Source: Ophiosphaerella korrae (Eukaryota > Ascomycota > Dothideomycetes > Pleosporales > Phaeosphaeriaceae). Taken from it: a stretch of DNA of 13,282 nt. Below, one piece after another: positions 1-7,704 of the stretch (positions are counted from its first letter, which is position 1; each line of letters opens with the position of its first letter). Made by a program: the position numbers and the translations under genes. The notes under the pieces were generated by a model that did no database searches, was not told the origin of the DNA, and worked only from the letters and a program-made list of their open reading frames with translations. The DNA is taken from contig JALNQF010000823.1 in the NCBI GenBank assembly GCA_028456385.1, positions 1 to 13,282 of the forward strand. The letters are read 5' to 3'.

Positions 1-560
1 ATATACTATATTAGTGCGTTTAGCTATTAGTTTATAGAGATTTAGATCTTTAGCGCTAGCTAGTAAAGGTTTTAGTATAGTCTAGGGCGCTTTATTACTT
101 AGTTCTTATAAATTAAGTACTAGTAATTTATATAAGTTTAGAGGTCTTTTCTTTCTCTAGTACTACTACTTAGGTTTAATACCTAGTGTAAGTACGCCCT
201 TACTTAGGTATACGTAGTAGGTATAAGCTAAAGCTTTATAACCTATAAGGTAGTTAAACTACTTTTCTTTAGTACGTATTTCTTTCTAGAACGTTAGCGC
301 TAGTACTAGCAAAAAGGGAGCGCTAGAAACCTTAACTAGAACTATAATATAGTAAACTTAAGGGGCTACCTAGCGCGCTGTAGCTAAGGTAGGATCTAAT
401 TCCTAGTAGTATAGTTCTTTTTAGCTAGCTAGGCTTAATTAAGAGTTAGCTACAATTAGCTATTTTGTAGTAACTTTAGTATAAGTAAGAAAGCTACTAG
501 CGTAGTTCTAGGTTATAGAGAGGCCTATAAAAGTAAAATATTTATAGAGATCTACTATTA

Positions 561-715
561 TATAAAGTAGACTTTACGCAAGATAACTTAATAAGGTAGT
601 TTTAATAATTAACTAAAAAGAGTAAATAGTAAATAAAGCTATCTAAGTAAGTACTAGGTATATATACCTAGTAGCCTACTAAGCGCTAACTAAAAGTAGA
701 AAGGTAGTTAAATAT
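561..715 (+). repeat. Repeat R, copy 1
   Basis: A ~155-bp unit running from TATAAAGTAGACTTTACG to AGAAAGGTAGTTAAAT. It recurs at 3759-3913 and 5276-5430 (both inverted) and at 13184-13282 (direct, cut by the window end). It contains a 22-bp perfect palindrome at 652-673. Its right edge touches the left terminus of the mariner element at a TA. No coding frame or TIR is evident in it. It may be a piece of the larger inverted-repeat arm rather than an independent element. Confidence 0.88.
652..673. repeat. 22-bp perfect palindrome inside R
   Basis: Each half is TACTAGGTATA followed by its reverse complement. It is preserved without mismatch in R copies 2 (3801-3822) and 3 (5318-5339); copy 4 is cut inside it by the window end. 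The sequence has no CpA or TpG, so RIP could not have altered it further. The identity between copies may therefore be a passive end state rather than conserved function. Confidence 0.85.
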
Positions 716-717
716 TA

Positions 718-862
718 GTAAGTTGTAAACTTACTAATATATTAGTAAGTTTGCAATATTAGTAAGTTTGTAATATTAGTAAGTTATAAACTTACTAATA
801 TATTAGTAAGTTGTAAACTTACTAATATTAGTACGAAAATAAGAGATATAAAGGATAACTCC
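718..862 (+). repeat. Left terminal inverted repeat of the mariner element
   Basis: The terminus is built from iterated GTAAGTT units, some followed by TTGTAATATTA and some folded into GTAAGTTGTAAACTTAC palindromes. I count five forward units and three reverse AACTTAC units. After them come AATATTAGTACGAAAATAAG and the subterminal GATATAAAGGATAACTCC. The reverse complement of the right end shows the same order but fewer units (three forward, one reverse), so this end has extra repeat units. Repeated units at transposon ends are commonly transposase-binding sites; that role is inferred here. A few CpA/TpG steps survive (TTTGCAATA near 752). Confidence 0.83.
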
Positions 863-864
863 TT

Positions 865-1303
865 TATATAAAGTCTCTATATATACTAAAGAAGGGCGCT
901 AAAGCTAAGTATAATCTTATACTAGTACGTACGTATATATAAAATTAGTAAGTATAAGTAAAAGTAAAATCTTAGTTTACTTTATAACTTATATTTACTT
1001 TAAAATACTCTATATTAGACCTTTAGTAAAAGATTAAAGAAATATACACTAATAACCTTATAAGAGCTAAAATTAGCCTAAAGCGGGTTAGAATAGCTAA
1101 GATTAACTTTCCTTTTACTTAGCTAGGATATCTAAGCTAATAAAGGGGGATAATATTAGGAACTACTTTATCTTAGGTTAGCTTAAAGTAGTTAGCCCTA
1201 GGAGAAGGGTATATAAGCCTTTCGAAGGAATTACTAAGTAGTTAGCAATTACTCTACCTATTATTATACCTTTTACTATAACTTAATCCTCTATACTCTT
1301 ACT
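865..1303 (+). repeat. Left arm of inner inverted repeat
   Basis: It pairs with 1513-1940. Shared landmarks in order are CTAAAGCTAAGTATAAT, AAAATCTTAGTTTACTTTATAAC, AAGAGCTAAAATTAGC, CTTAGCTAGGATATCTAAGC, the purine tract, the TATATAAG box and CTAAGTAGTTAG-AATTAC, ending near ACTATAACTTAA. The sequence before the purine tract could be read as the 3' end of a retrotransposon coding region, but I recognise no domain. Confidence 0.75.
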
Positions 1304-1512
1304 ATAACGCCTCTAATCTACTAGTAACTTAGCTTAATAATTATTACTAAAAGTTCTTTAGACTTACTTAGAACTTACTTAGACTTATACTAAGTTATAT
1401 ATAAGAGAATATACTAGCTAATAGATCTAGTAATACTAGTTACTTAGCCTAGTAGAGCTTATCGATAGCGCTAAGCGTACTTTAATAGCTTTTTACTCTA
1501 GACCCCTTATAA
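1304..1512. other. Central spacer of inner inverted repeat
   Basis: About 210 bp unique to the centre of the inner inverted repeat. It includes a short internal duplication around 1356-1385 (two copies of ACTTACTTAGA-like sequence). No coding frame, RNA or recognisable element was found. Confidence 0.5.
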
Positions 1513-1940
1513 GTATAAAGGGTTAAGTTATAGTAAAAGATATATTAATAAGTTAAGTAATTACTAACTACTTAGTAATTTTTTTAAAGAGCTTATATAC
1601 TCTTTCCTTAGAGCTAACTATATTAAGCTAACTTAAAATAGAGTAGTTTCTAATATTATCTCCTCTTATAGGCTTAGATATCCTAGCTAAGTAAAAAAAA
1701 AGTTAACTTTAGCTATCTTAACTTACTTTTAGCTAATTTTAGCTCTTATAAAGTTATTAGTATATATTTTTTTTTAATTTTTTACTAAAAGCCTAATATA
1801 AAGTATTTTAAAGTAAATATTAGTTATAAAGTAAACTAAGATTTTACTTTTACTTAAGTTTACTAATTTTATATATATATATATACTAGCGTAAAATTAT
1901 ACTTAGCTTTAGTACTTTTTTTTAGTAAATATAGTTATAA
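1513..1940 (-). repeat. Right arm of inner inverted repeat
   Basis: Reverse complement of 865-1303, more heavily mutated. The GCGGGTTAG and CCCTAGGAGAAGGG stretches of the left arm appear here, after complementing, as GTAAGTTAAG-like and CTCTAAGGAAAGAG-like sequence. The right boundary is soft because both sides are TA-rich. Confidence 0.75.
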
Positions 1941-2089
1941 GATAAAAGTTTAGTTTATAAAGTAATATATTAATACGCCTTTTATTAATACTTAATCTCT
2001 AAATAACTACTAAAATATTATAATAATATTAATTTAGCTAGAAAATAAGTAGTAATATAAGAATAGCTACTTAATTAACTTTAAAGTAA

Positions 2090-3130
2090 TATATAAAAAT
2101 TATTATAAAGTTAAAAGTAAAGTATAGTATAAAAAAGTTAGTATAAGAATTTTATATTACTTTTTAATATATATATAATACTTTATAATAATAGTAGCTC
2201 TACTATACTATAAAAGACTTACTATAATTTAAGTATCTTAAAATACTATTATAATATAATAAGTTAGTACTATTTAAAATAGCTTAAAAATATCTTAAGA
2301 TAGAGTATAAGTAGTTTATTAAAGAAGCTACCTTTACTAAATAAATATTAGCTAAAACTACGTATAAAATACTTAAAAGATATAACCTAAAGAACTTTAG
2401 ATATAAGTATAAACTTAAAATAACTTAATTTATAGTAGAGAGAAAGAAAGTATAAAAGAAAAAGTAGTAGTATTTTAACTAGAAGAAAAAAACTATATAC
2501 TTCTCTAATAAGTATTCTATTTAGAAATACTTTAGTACTAACTAAAAGTAGTACTTCTACTATCTTTGTAAAAAATAAAAGTATAAGATAATAAAAAAGT
2601 ATAATATATTATATCTTCTTATATAGATAGTATAAAAGTTAATCTAAATTAATAAAAGAAAAAGAGTATAGAAAAGCTTACTAGTAGTTATAGAAAGAGA
2701 CTCTAATACTTACTATAATAGCTACTTAGCTTAGAGTTATATCTAGGTACTAGAGAAAGGCTTCTTCTATAATTATTAGAGAAATAATCTATTCTAGTAA
2801 AATAATATATATATATATATACTATATAAGTAACTAGTAACTAGTTATAGAAGTATTATATAAATATTATTAACTTTTTACTTTACTTACTAGACTTTAA
2901 CTTTATTAAGTATATATAGTAAGTACTTAAAAAAAAAGTATATAAGCTTTACTTAAAGCTAGCTATAATTAGTAAGTTTATAGAAAACTAAGAGTAACTA
3001 TATAAAGTATTAAAAGAAGTATAGAAGAAGATTTCTAATTTATATATTAAAGTACTTATTCTATTTATACTATAATACCTTACTACTATAAAGTATATAT
3101 ATAGATATTAAATAAAATATTAAGTTTTTT
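2090..3130 (+). pseudogene. Tc1-family DD34E transposase remnant
   Basis: The ancestral product cut and pasted the element by recognising its terminal repeats and attacking TA targets. Much of the fold is readable despite stops: an ILKRYNLKNF helix-turn-helix tail near 2360-2400, then FSNKYSI* where Tc1 proteins have FSDE-SIQ (first Asp codon 2507-2509, now AAT). A VVIERDSNTYYNSYLA segment follows near 2680-2735, then LF**NN for LFQQDN (second Asp 2801-2803, now AAT), and LLYLLDFNFIKY for the PPYSPDFNPIEH motif (Glu codon 2908-2910, now AAG). The C-terminal tail resembles the family's RRL-A-RARGYQTKY ending near 3060-3125. The second Asp and the Glu are 34 residues apart once a 2-bp gain in the TA run at 2807-2821 is discounted. 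Nearly all stops are TAA/TAG explained by Gln or Trp. The N-terminus and start codon cannot be placed; ATG would have become ATA. No activity is possible. Confidence 0.85.
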
Positions 3131-3654
3131 ATAATAAAATAATACTTCTTTATATTACTATAACTTCTAAATAGTAAGTAATAGTAAAGTATAAAGCTAT
3201 ATTAAGATATTTAAACCTTATATTTAGCTATTAGTAAATTAAACTTTTATCTTAGTACTATATAAAAGCTTTACTTTTTTTACTTATATACTAACTTTTT
3301 TCTATTTACTACTAAGTATATATTTTAAACTTATTTACTTCTTTTTTAGAAAAGCTTAACTTATCTTAAATTAAGTTCTTTTTATATAAATTATTACTAA
3401 CTAGTTTTATAAAACTTAAGTAGCCTCTTTATTATATATTATAGTACTAGTATAACTAGTTTATACTACTTTAACTTAATTTAAAATATAATACTTAAAT
3501 TTATAAAAGAGTATTACTTAAATATATTAAATAAGTATAGTATCTATACTATAATACTATATATATACTATCTATTTACTTATACTAATAATAACTATAC
3601 TAGTAGCTTTACTAGATATATTATAAACTCTAATAATTAGTAATAGTTTAGTAT
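3131..3654. other. Mariner 3' noncoding part
   Basis: This lies between the end of the degenerate transposase and the right terminal repeat. It is extremely TA-rich with TA runs and TACTAGT-type short palindromes. I see no coding frame or element; it is probably the ancestral 3' untranslated and subterminal region. Confidence 0.5.
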
Positions 3655-3756
3655 ATAAGTATAAGGGAGTTATCTCTTATATCTATTATTTTCGCACTAA
3701 TGTTAGTAAGTTTACAACTTACTAATATTACAAACTTACTAATATTACGAACTTAC
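3655..3756 (-). repeat. Right terminal inverted repeat of the mariner element
   Basis: The reverse complement matches the left end in order: three GTAAGTT units spaced by -CGTAATATTA or -TGTAATATTA, one palindromic GTAAGTTGTAAACTTAC, then ACATTAGTGCGAAAATAA and GAGATAACTCCCTTATA. This copy keeps TGTTAGTAAG (3701), TTCGCACTAATG (3691) and CTTACTAACA (3752), so it preserves the ancestral terminus better than the other copies. Confidence 0.85.
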
Positions 3757-3758
3757 TA

Positions 3759-3913
3759 ACATTTAACTACCTTTCTACTTTTAGTTAGCGCTTAGTAAGC
3801 TACTAGGTATATATACCTAGTACTTACTTAGATAGCTTTATTTACTATTTACTCTTTTTAGTTAATTATTAAAACTACCTTATTAAGTTATCTTACGTAA
3901 AGTCTACCTTATA
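3759..3913 (-). repeat. Repeat R, copy 2 (inverted)
   Basis: Reverse complement of 561-715, including the 22-bp palindrome (3801-3822) and the TTAGTTAGCGCTTAGTAAGC block. It directly follows the TA at the mariner right end. At its far side homology with the big arm ends at GTCTACCTTATA; beyond that the sequence is unlike the arm. That edge is the same point where copy 4 begins at 13184. Confidence 0.88.
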
Positions 3914-5273
3914 ATAAGAAAGTAATAAGTAAATTAAGTACTACTAGAAGTACTATACTACTAGTTAAGATTATCTTACTATAAGTTATTTAAGTTAAAT
4001 TAGCTTAAATTAGCTTATACTAATATTTATATAGCTTCTTTACTTTACTTTAAATTTTTTATACTATTTTAAAAATAAATTAGAAGTAGTTTTAAAAGTA
4101 AAAAGCTTTACTAGAATAAAATATACTACTACTACTAAAGTAGCTAGTAAGATCTTAGCTAAGATTTAAGAGTAAGTCCTATATCCTAATTAGCTTTAAT
4201 TAAGTTAAATTATACTAATATAGCTTATTTTAAGTAGTATAAACTTTATTATAAGTAATTATTCTTTTGTAGTAGTAAGTATATCTTTTATAAAGAATTC
4301 TAGTTTAGTATTTACTTTTTTAGCTATAATTATTTTAAGTAAAGTATTATTAACTATAAAAATACTAAAATATATACTTTAGAAGAAAATTCTAACTCTA
4401 GTATCTTTAGTACTATTAAAAAAAAAGTAAGTAGCTCTAGTTAGCTTTAATTAGCTTAAATAATACTAATTTAGCTTTTAGTACTTTAAAATAAGTACTA
4501 TTAGTTTTACTAAAGCTAAATAAGCTTTTAAAGATTCTAAAAAAACTAAATAAGCTACTAAAGTAGCTTATTAAGCTAATTTAGATTATATTAAGAAAAC
4601 TCTTACTAAAAAAAGCTTAGCTAGTAAAAGTAAGTATAGTTAGTTTTAAAGTTACTTAATAAAGTATAGATTAAGTTAAATTAGCTTAGATTATACTTAA
4701 GTAAAGTAATAAGTAGTAGTTATAGATTTAGATACTCTAAGTATAATACTTTAGCTTTAGTATAGCTTTAAAATAGATTTCTTTAGTAGTTAATACTATT
4801 CTAAGTCTAATTATACTTATTTACACTAAATTATAATATCTTAGTATTTTTTTTAAAAACTTAGTATTTTTTACAATTAGTACTAATAAATACTTGAATA
4901 AAAAAACTTTTATATATATATAAAAGTAGCTATAAGCTTTTTTACTTATTTCTTTTAAAAAATAATAGCTATCTTTAGCTTATTAAGCTTTTTATATTTT
5001 ATACTTCTTTTTAAATATATAAATAAGTGTATACTTTTTCTAAGATTAATTAAAGGCTTTTAGAGAAAGATTAGCTACTAGTTTTTAAGTATTCTAGTCT
5101 TCTAAGTAATTTTTTAATTTTATTAGATATAGCTATTTTTTATCTTTACTTTACTTTTTTTTTCTTACTTCTTTTATAAAATATATATCTTTATCTATTA
5201 TATTTAAACTTATAAGAAAGTTATCCTTTATATCTCTTATTTTTACACTAATATTAGTAAGTTTACAACTTAC
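3914..5273. mobile_element. Unidentified 1.36-kb block ending in a mariner-type terminus
   Basis: It lies between two inverted copies of R. Its right end (5205-5273) is the same terminal sequence as the mariner element, but no matching left terminus is present at 3914, so it is a one-ended or truncated relative. The interior is RIP-degenerate. A plus-strand frame around 4505-4640 reads as Lys/Ala/Gln-rich (KILKKTK*ATKVAY* and onward). A minus-strand frame around 4900-5130 reads as a Lys/Leu-rich, possibly coiled segment (KIKKLLRRLEYLKTSS). Neither is recognised. A loosely repeated TTAAGTTAAATTAGCTTA-like motif recurs near 3990, 4190, 4440 and 4670. Function and family are unknown. Confidence 0.5.
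5205..5273 (-). repeat. Mariner-type right terminus, second copy
   Basis: It contains GTTATCCTTTATATCTCTTA, TTTTTACACTAATATTAGTAAG and a single GTAAGTTTACAACTTAC palindrome, ending at the TA at 5274-5275. It has only the innermost palindromic unit, so it is shorter than the ends at 3655-3756 and 718-862. It is followed immediately by R and the large arm in inverted orientation. Confidence 0.82.
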
Positions 5274-5275
5274 TA

Positions 5276-5430
5276 ATATTTAACTACCTTTCTACTTTTA
5301 GTTAGCGCTTAGTAAGCTACTAGGTATATATACCTAGTACTTACTTAGATAGCTTTATTTACTATTTACTCTTTTTAGTTAATTATTAAAACTACTTTAT
5401 TAAGTTATCTTACGTAAAGTCTACTTTATA
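5276..5430 (-). repeat. Repeat R, copy 3 (inverted)
   Basis: Reverse complement of copy 1, with the palindrome at 5318-5339. Here R continues seamlessly into the rest of the arm (TATAATAGTAAATCTCTATAAA), as copy 1 does. This shows that the longer arm is the natural context of R and that copies 2 and 4 are cut at the TATA. Confidence 0.88.
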
Positions 5431-5690
5431 TAATAGTAAATCTCTATAAATATTTTACTTCTATAAGCCTTTCTATAACCTAGAACTATACTAGTAGCTT
5501 TTTTACTTATACTAGAGTTACTATAAAATAGCTAATTATAGCTAACTTTTAATTAAGTCTAGCTAGCTAAAAAGAACTATACTACTAGGAATTAGATCCT
5601 ACCTTAGCTATAGTATACTAGGTAGCCTTTTAAGTTTACTATATTATAGTTCTAGTTAAGGTTTCTAGTACTCTTTTTTTACTAGTACTA

Positions 5691-5944
5691 GTATACTAAT
5701 ATATAAGGTATTAGTTTATACTAGAGTAAACTAAGCTACTTATAAAATAGTAGTAAAAGTAATAGTAGTAGATAAAGATAATTTAGGTATAAGAAGAAAA
5801 GTAAATAGTTAATTAATTAATAAGAGATTTAGAAAAATTTAGATTATTTAAGCTTAGATTTCCTAATACCTTTATAGATCGTATTATAGATTTATATTAT
5901 AAAAGTTACTAATTTATATAACTATCTTCTATATAATAGTATAC
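5691..5944. mobile_element. 254-bp MITE-like insert with TA duplication
   Basis: The insert begins GTATACTAATATATA and ends TATATAATAGTATAC, so its ends are imperfect inverted repeats with GTATACTA at the tips. It is flanked by TA on both sides (5689-5690 and 5945-5946). The left arm holds the empty site: its complement reads GCTAGTACTAGCGCTAACG at about 292-310, with a single TA at 301-302. A short, non-coding, TA-flanked, TIR-ended insertion fits a Tc1/mariner-derived MITE. It is distinct from the GTAAGTT mariner family. Inside I see no coding frame, only purine-rich AT sequence. Confidence 0.75.
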
Positions 5945-5949
5945 TAGTA

Positions 5950-7480
5950 CTAACGTTCTAGAAAAAAATATATACTAAAGAAAAGTAGTTTAACTACCTT
6001 ATAAGTTATAAAGCTTTAGCTTAGACTTACTATATATACCTAGGTAAGAGCGTACTTATACTAGGTATTAAACCTAAGTAGTAGTACTAGAGAAAGAAAA
6101 GACCTCTAAACTTATATAAATTACTAGTACTTAATTTATAAGAACTAAGTAATAAAGTACTTTAGACTTTACTAAAACTTTTACTAGCTAGCGCTAAAGA
6201 TCTAAATCTCTATAAACTAATAGCTAAACGTACTAATATAGTATATAACTACTATAACTTAACTAGTTATACTATAACTTAGTTATATAAAAAATCTTCT
6301 ATCTTCTTAAAAGCTAGCTTCTTAAACTAAAATAATACTAGCTTATAACTTTTTTATTACTTAAACTAAAAATACTTATAAGATAAAGATATACTATAAA
6401 TAGTAAACTATAGATCTAGTAAAAAACTAAAAGAATACTTTAGAGCTACTATACTATAAAAAATCTATAAAATATATACTAGAACTAAGTCTCTAAAAAA
6501 ATAGACTTAAGAACTTACTATACAAACTACTCTAATAAAAAAAGTACTAAGTAACTTTTAATAATATCTTAAGAACTCTTTATAAAAAAATAAAAGAAAA
6601 TAAGTAATAGACTTTAAATCTTTTATTTAGCTAAGACTACTTAGTAAACTTAATTTCTAACTTAATATAATTTCCTAATAAGTACTAAGTACTTTCTTAG
6701 CTAATAGCTCTATAATAGACTTAGCTACTTTTAACTAACTTATTATAAAAGAATTTAACTTAGATATAGATTTTACTCTCTTTAACTAAAGTAGCTCCTT
6801 AAAGTATAGACTAGTTACTAAGGTTTCTTTTAATAACTAGACTATATTAAATAACTTAATTAATAATACTTAATTAAATATTAGCTAAGTATTATTACTT
6901 TAGCCTATACTTAAGCTTAAGAACTTAGAAGAGCTAAGAGATAACTTACTATTAAACGCTATAATTAATAAAGACTTACTACTAAGAATAGTTTTTATAT
7001 CTTAAAATAAACTTAAGAAATTACTTACTAAGTTTACTAAGCTCTAACTTTTATTTTATACTTTATTACTAACTTTATACTAAAGAATTAAAGATAATAA
7101 ACTTAGTAATTACTTATCTCTTCGAGTATTTACTTTAGTAAGAAGAGTATTATACTTAGTAGTTATAAATATATAGATATAAAACGTAATTAACGTAGTA
7201 AATAAATAAAACTAGAAGCTTATAGTAAAAGTAAGTAAAGTAGATAAATAACTCTCTTAATAAAATAACTAATTAGCTTAACTCTAAGAATACTTAGTAT
7301 AATTACTACTAGACTATAACTATATTATAAAGTAATATAATACTTTAAGCTAAAGAGCTACTTAGTATAAAGCTTTATAAAAAGAAGCTATAGTAAAATA
7401 TAACTACTTATATAAAGTAGTAATTTACTAAGAAAACCTAATAGCTAAATAAACTAAGCTAAAAACTTTTAACTTTAATA
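5950..7480 (+). pseudogene. Unidentified stop-rich coding-like frame
   Basis: One frame runs about 500 codons with stops that are only TAA or TAG, as expected if Gln/Trp codons were hit by RIP and no frameshift intervened. The reconstructed flavour is Lys/Pro/Gln/Asn/Ser-rich and low-complexity in the first half. Examples are KKRPLNLYKLLVLNL near 6090-6140, ASAKDLNLYKLIAKRT at 6190-6235, and RTKSLKK near 6482. The second half looks more structured (IIKEFNLDIDFTLFN near 6747-6790; LKNLEELRDNLLLNAI near 6916-6963; SLRVFTLVRRVLYLVVI near 7120-7170). A Tyr-rich patch at 6241-6290 could hide Cys/His ligands, but the spacing does not fit a standard zinc knuckle. The first ~90 codons also lie in the inverted left arm. 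The minus strand is also open to interpretation, so strand is tentative. I do not recognise the family. Confidence 0.4.
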
Positions 7481-7481
7481 T

Positions 7482-7497
7482 TGTTATAGCTATAACA
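7482..7497. repeat. 16-bp perfect palindrome TGTTATAGCTATAACA
   Basis: It begins with TG and ends with CA and retains both RIP-sensitive dinucleotides in a window where these are nearly gone. It could mark the start of the gypsy 5' LTR (TG...CA ends) or be a chance palindrome. No matching copy is seen near 13092, where the 3' LTR is missing. Confidence 0.55.
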
Positions 7498-7596
7498 AGA
7501 GAAAACTAATTAGAACTAATTAGCTCTACTATATATAACAACAACGTATATAACCTATAAGGTAATAAACTTAATTAAGAAACTAACTATAATAGA

Positions 7597-7704
7597 GATA
7601 CGTAATAAATTCGCGATTTATAATCTTAGTAAATACAAAGTATAAAACTAGATATGTAATAAATCTATAATTTAGAATCTTAGTAAATACAAAGTATAAA
7701 GTAA
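7597..7704 (+). repeat. 54-bp tandem duplication (two units)
   Basis: Unit 1 is 7597-7650 and unit 2 is 7651-7704. Both contain GAATCTTAGTAAATACAAAG-like sequence (unit 1 has TAATCTTAGT). The period is exactly 18 codons and is in frame with the stop-rich frame upstream (D-T/M-*-*-I ... Q-S-I-K). It could therefore be an in-frame coding repeat as well as an LTR repeat. The CACAAAG-type CpA in both units escaped RIP. Confidence 0.8.

Larger units (their letters stand above)
1..715 (+). repeat. Left arm of a large inverted repeat
   Basis: This segment is the reverse complement of 5276-6246 apart from substitutions, small indels and the 254-bp insert in the right arm. Landmarks pair in order: the first ten bases pair with 6237-6246, the GCGCTAGCTAG region near 53 pairs with about 6190, and the TAACCTATAAGG region near 240 pairs with about 6000. 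The arm probably continues beyond the window start. Differences from the right arm are mainly C/T and G/A transitions, and the left copy keeps more ancestral bases (GCGCCC-type stretches, GCAAAAAGG at 309, CGCAAG at 577). It is therefore the less mutated copy. On its minus strand it carries the 5' part of the unrecognised stop-rich frame described at 5950-7480. Confidence 0.9.
865..1940. mobile_element. Inverted-repeat insertion with LTR-like arms
   Basis: Two arms, about 865-1303 and about 1513-1940, are reverse complements over roughly 430 bp and surround a 210-bp centre. They lie between the mariner left terminus and its transposase, so they look like an insertion into the mariner element. 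Each arm read inward shows AAAGGGGGATAATATTAGGAAC-type sequence (1142-1163; counterpart about 1651-1672), resembling a polypurine tract followed by an LTR start with TG changed to TA. A TATATAAG box follows (1209-1217; counterpart about 1593-1600). This suggests two LTR-retrotransposon 3' ends placed head to head, or a foldback element. The left arm keeps more G and C than the right. Family, target duplication and exact limits are not resolved. Confidence 0.55.
716..3758 (+). mobile_element. RIP-degenerate Tc1/mariner transposon with nested insertion
   Basis: A DNA transposon with terminal inverted repeats at 718-862 and about 3655-3756, flanked by TA at 716-717 and 3757-3758 as expected of the Tc1/mariner superfamily. 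It carries a degenerate DD34E transposase on the plus strand (about 2090-3130). Subtracting the inverted-repeat insertion at ~865-1940 leaves about 2.0 kb, an ordinary size for a fungal Tc1-like element. The left flank is R in direct orientation and the right flank is R inverted, so the element sits at the centre of a palindromic context instead of in a simple continuous target. Its ends are shared with the terminus at 5205-5273 and the one at 13093-13183, so at least three members of the family are represented. It is inactive: all three catalytic codons are mutated and the frame is broken. Confidence 0.82.
5276..6246 (-). repeat. Right arm of the large inverted repeat
   Basis: Reverse complement of 1-715, interrupted by a 254-bp insert at 5691-5944 that the left arm lacks. 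It includes R copy 3. It is more heavily mutated than the left arm: GCGCCC in the left arm corresponds to GTACTTT-like sequence here near 6157. Beyond 6246 the sequence continues the same stop-rich frame, while the matching part of the left arm would lie outside the window. Confidence 0.9.

Noticed and set aside
237..251. AACCTATAAGGTA shared with about 7550-7563 as a dispersed repeat
   Set aside because: The match is too short and AT-biased, and the flanking bases do not align.
718..840. CRISPR-like array from repeated TTAGTAAGTT units
   Set aside because: Units are about 17-28 bp, palindromic, without unique spacers, and recur as inverted ends of a transposon carrying a transposase.
2800..2830. 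TA runs as centromeric, replication-origin or promoter TATA signals
   Set aside because: They fall inside degenerate transposase and RT coding sequence at positions where CA/TG codons are expected, so RIP explains them.
4900..5130. Minus-strand Lys/Leu-rich frame as a pogo/Fot1 transposase C-terminus
   Set aside because: The resemblance is only compositional, no catalytic motifs were found, and its position right behind the terminus would put a C-terminus at the 5' side.
6241..6290. Zinc knuckle in the unidentified frame (Tyr-rich patch)
   Set aside because: The Tyr spacing does not fit CX2CX4HX4C, unlike the two exact matches in gag at 8892-9002.
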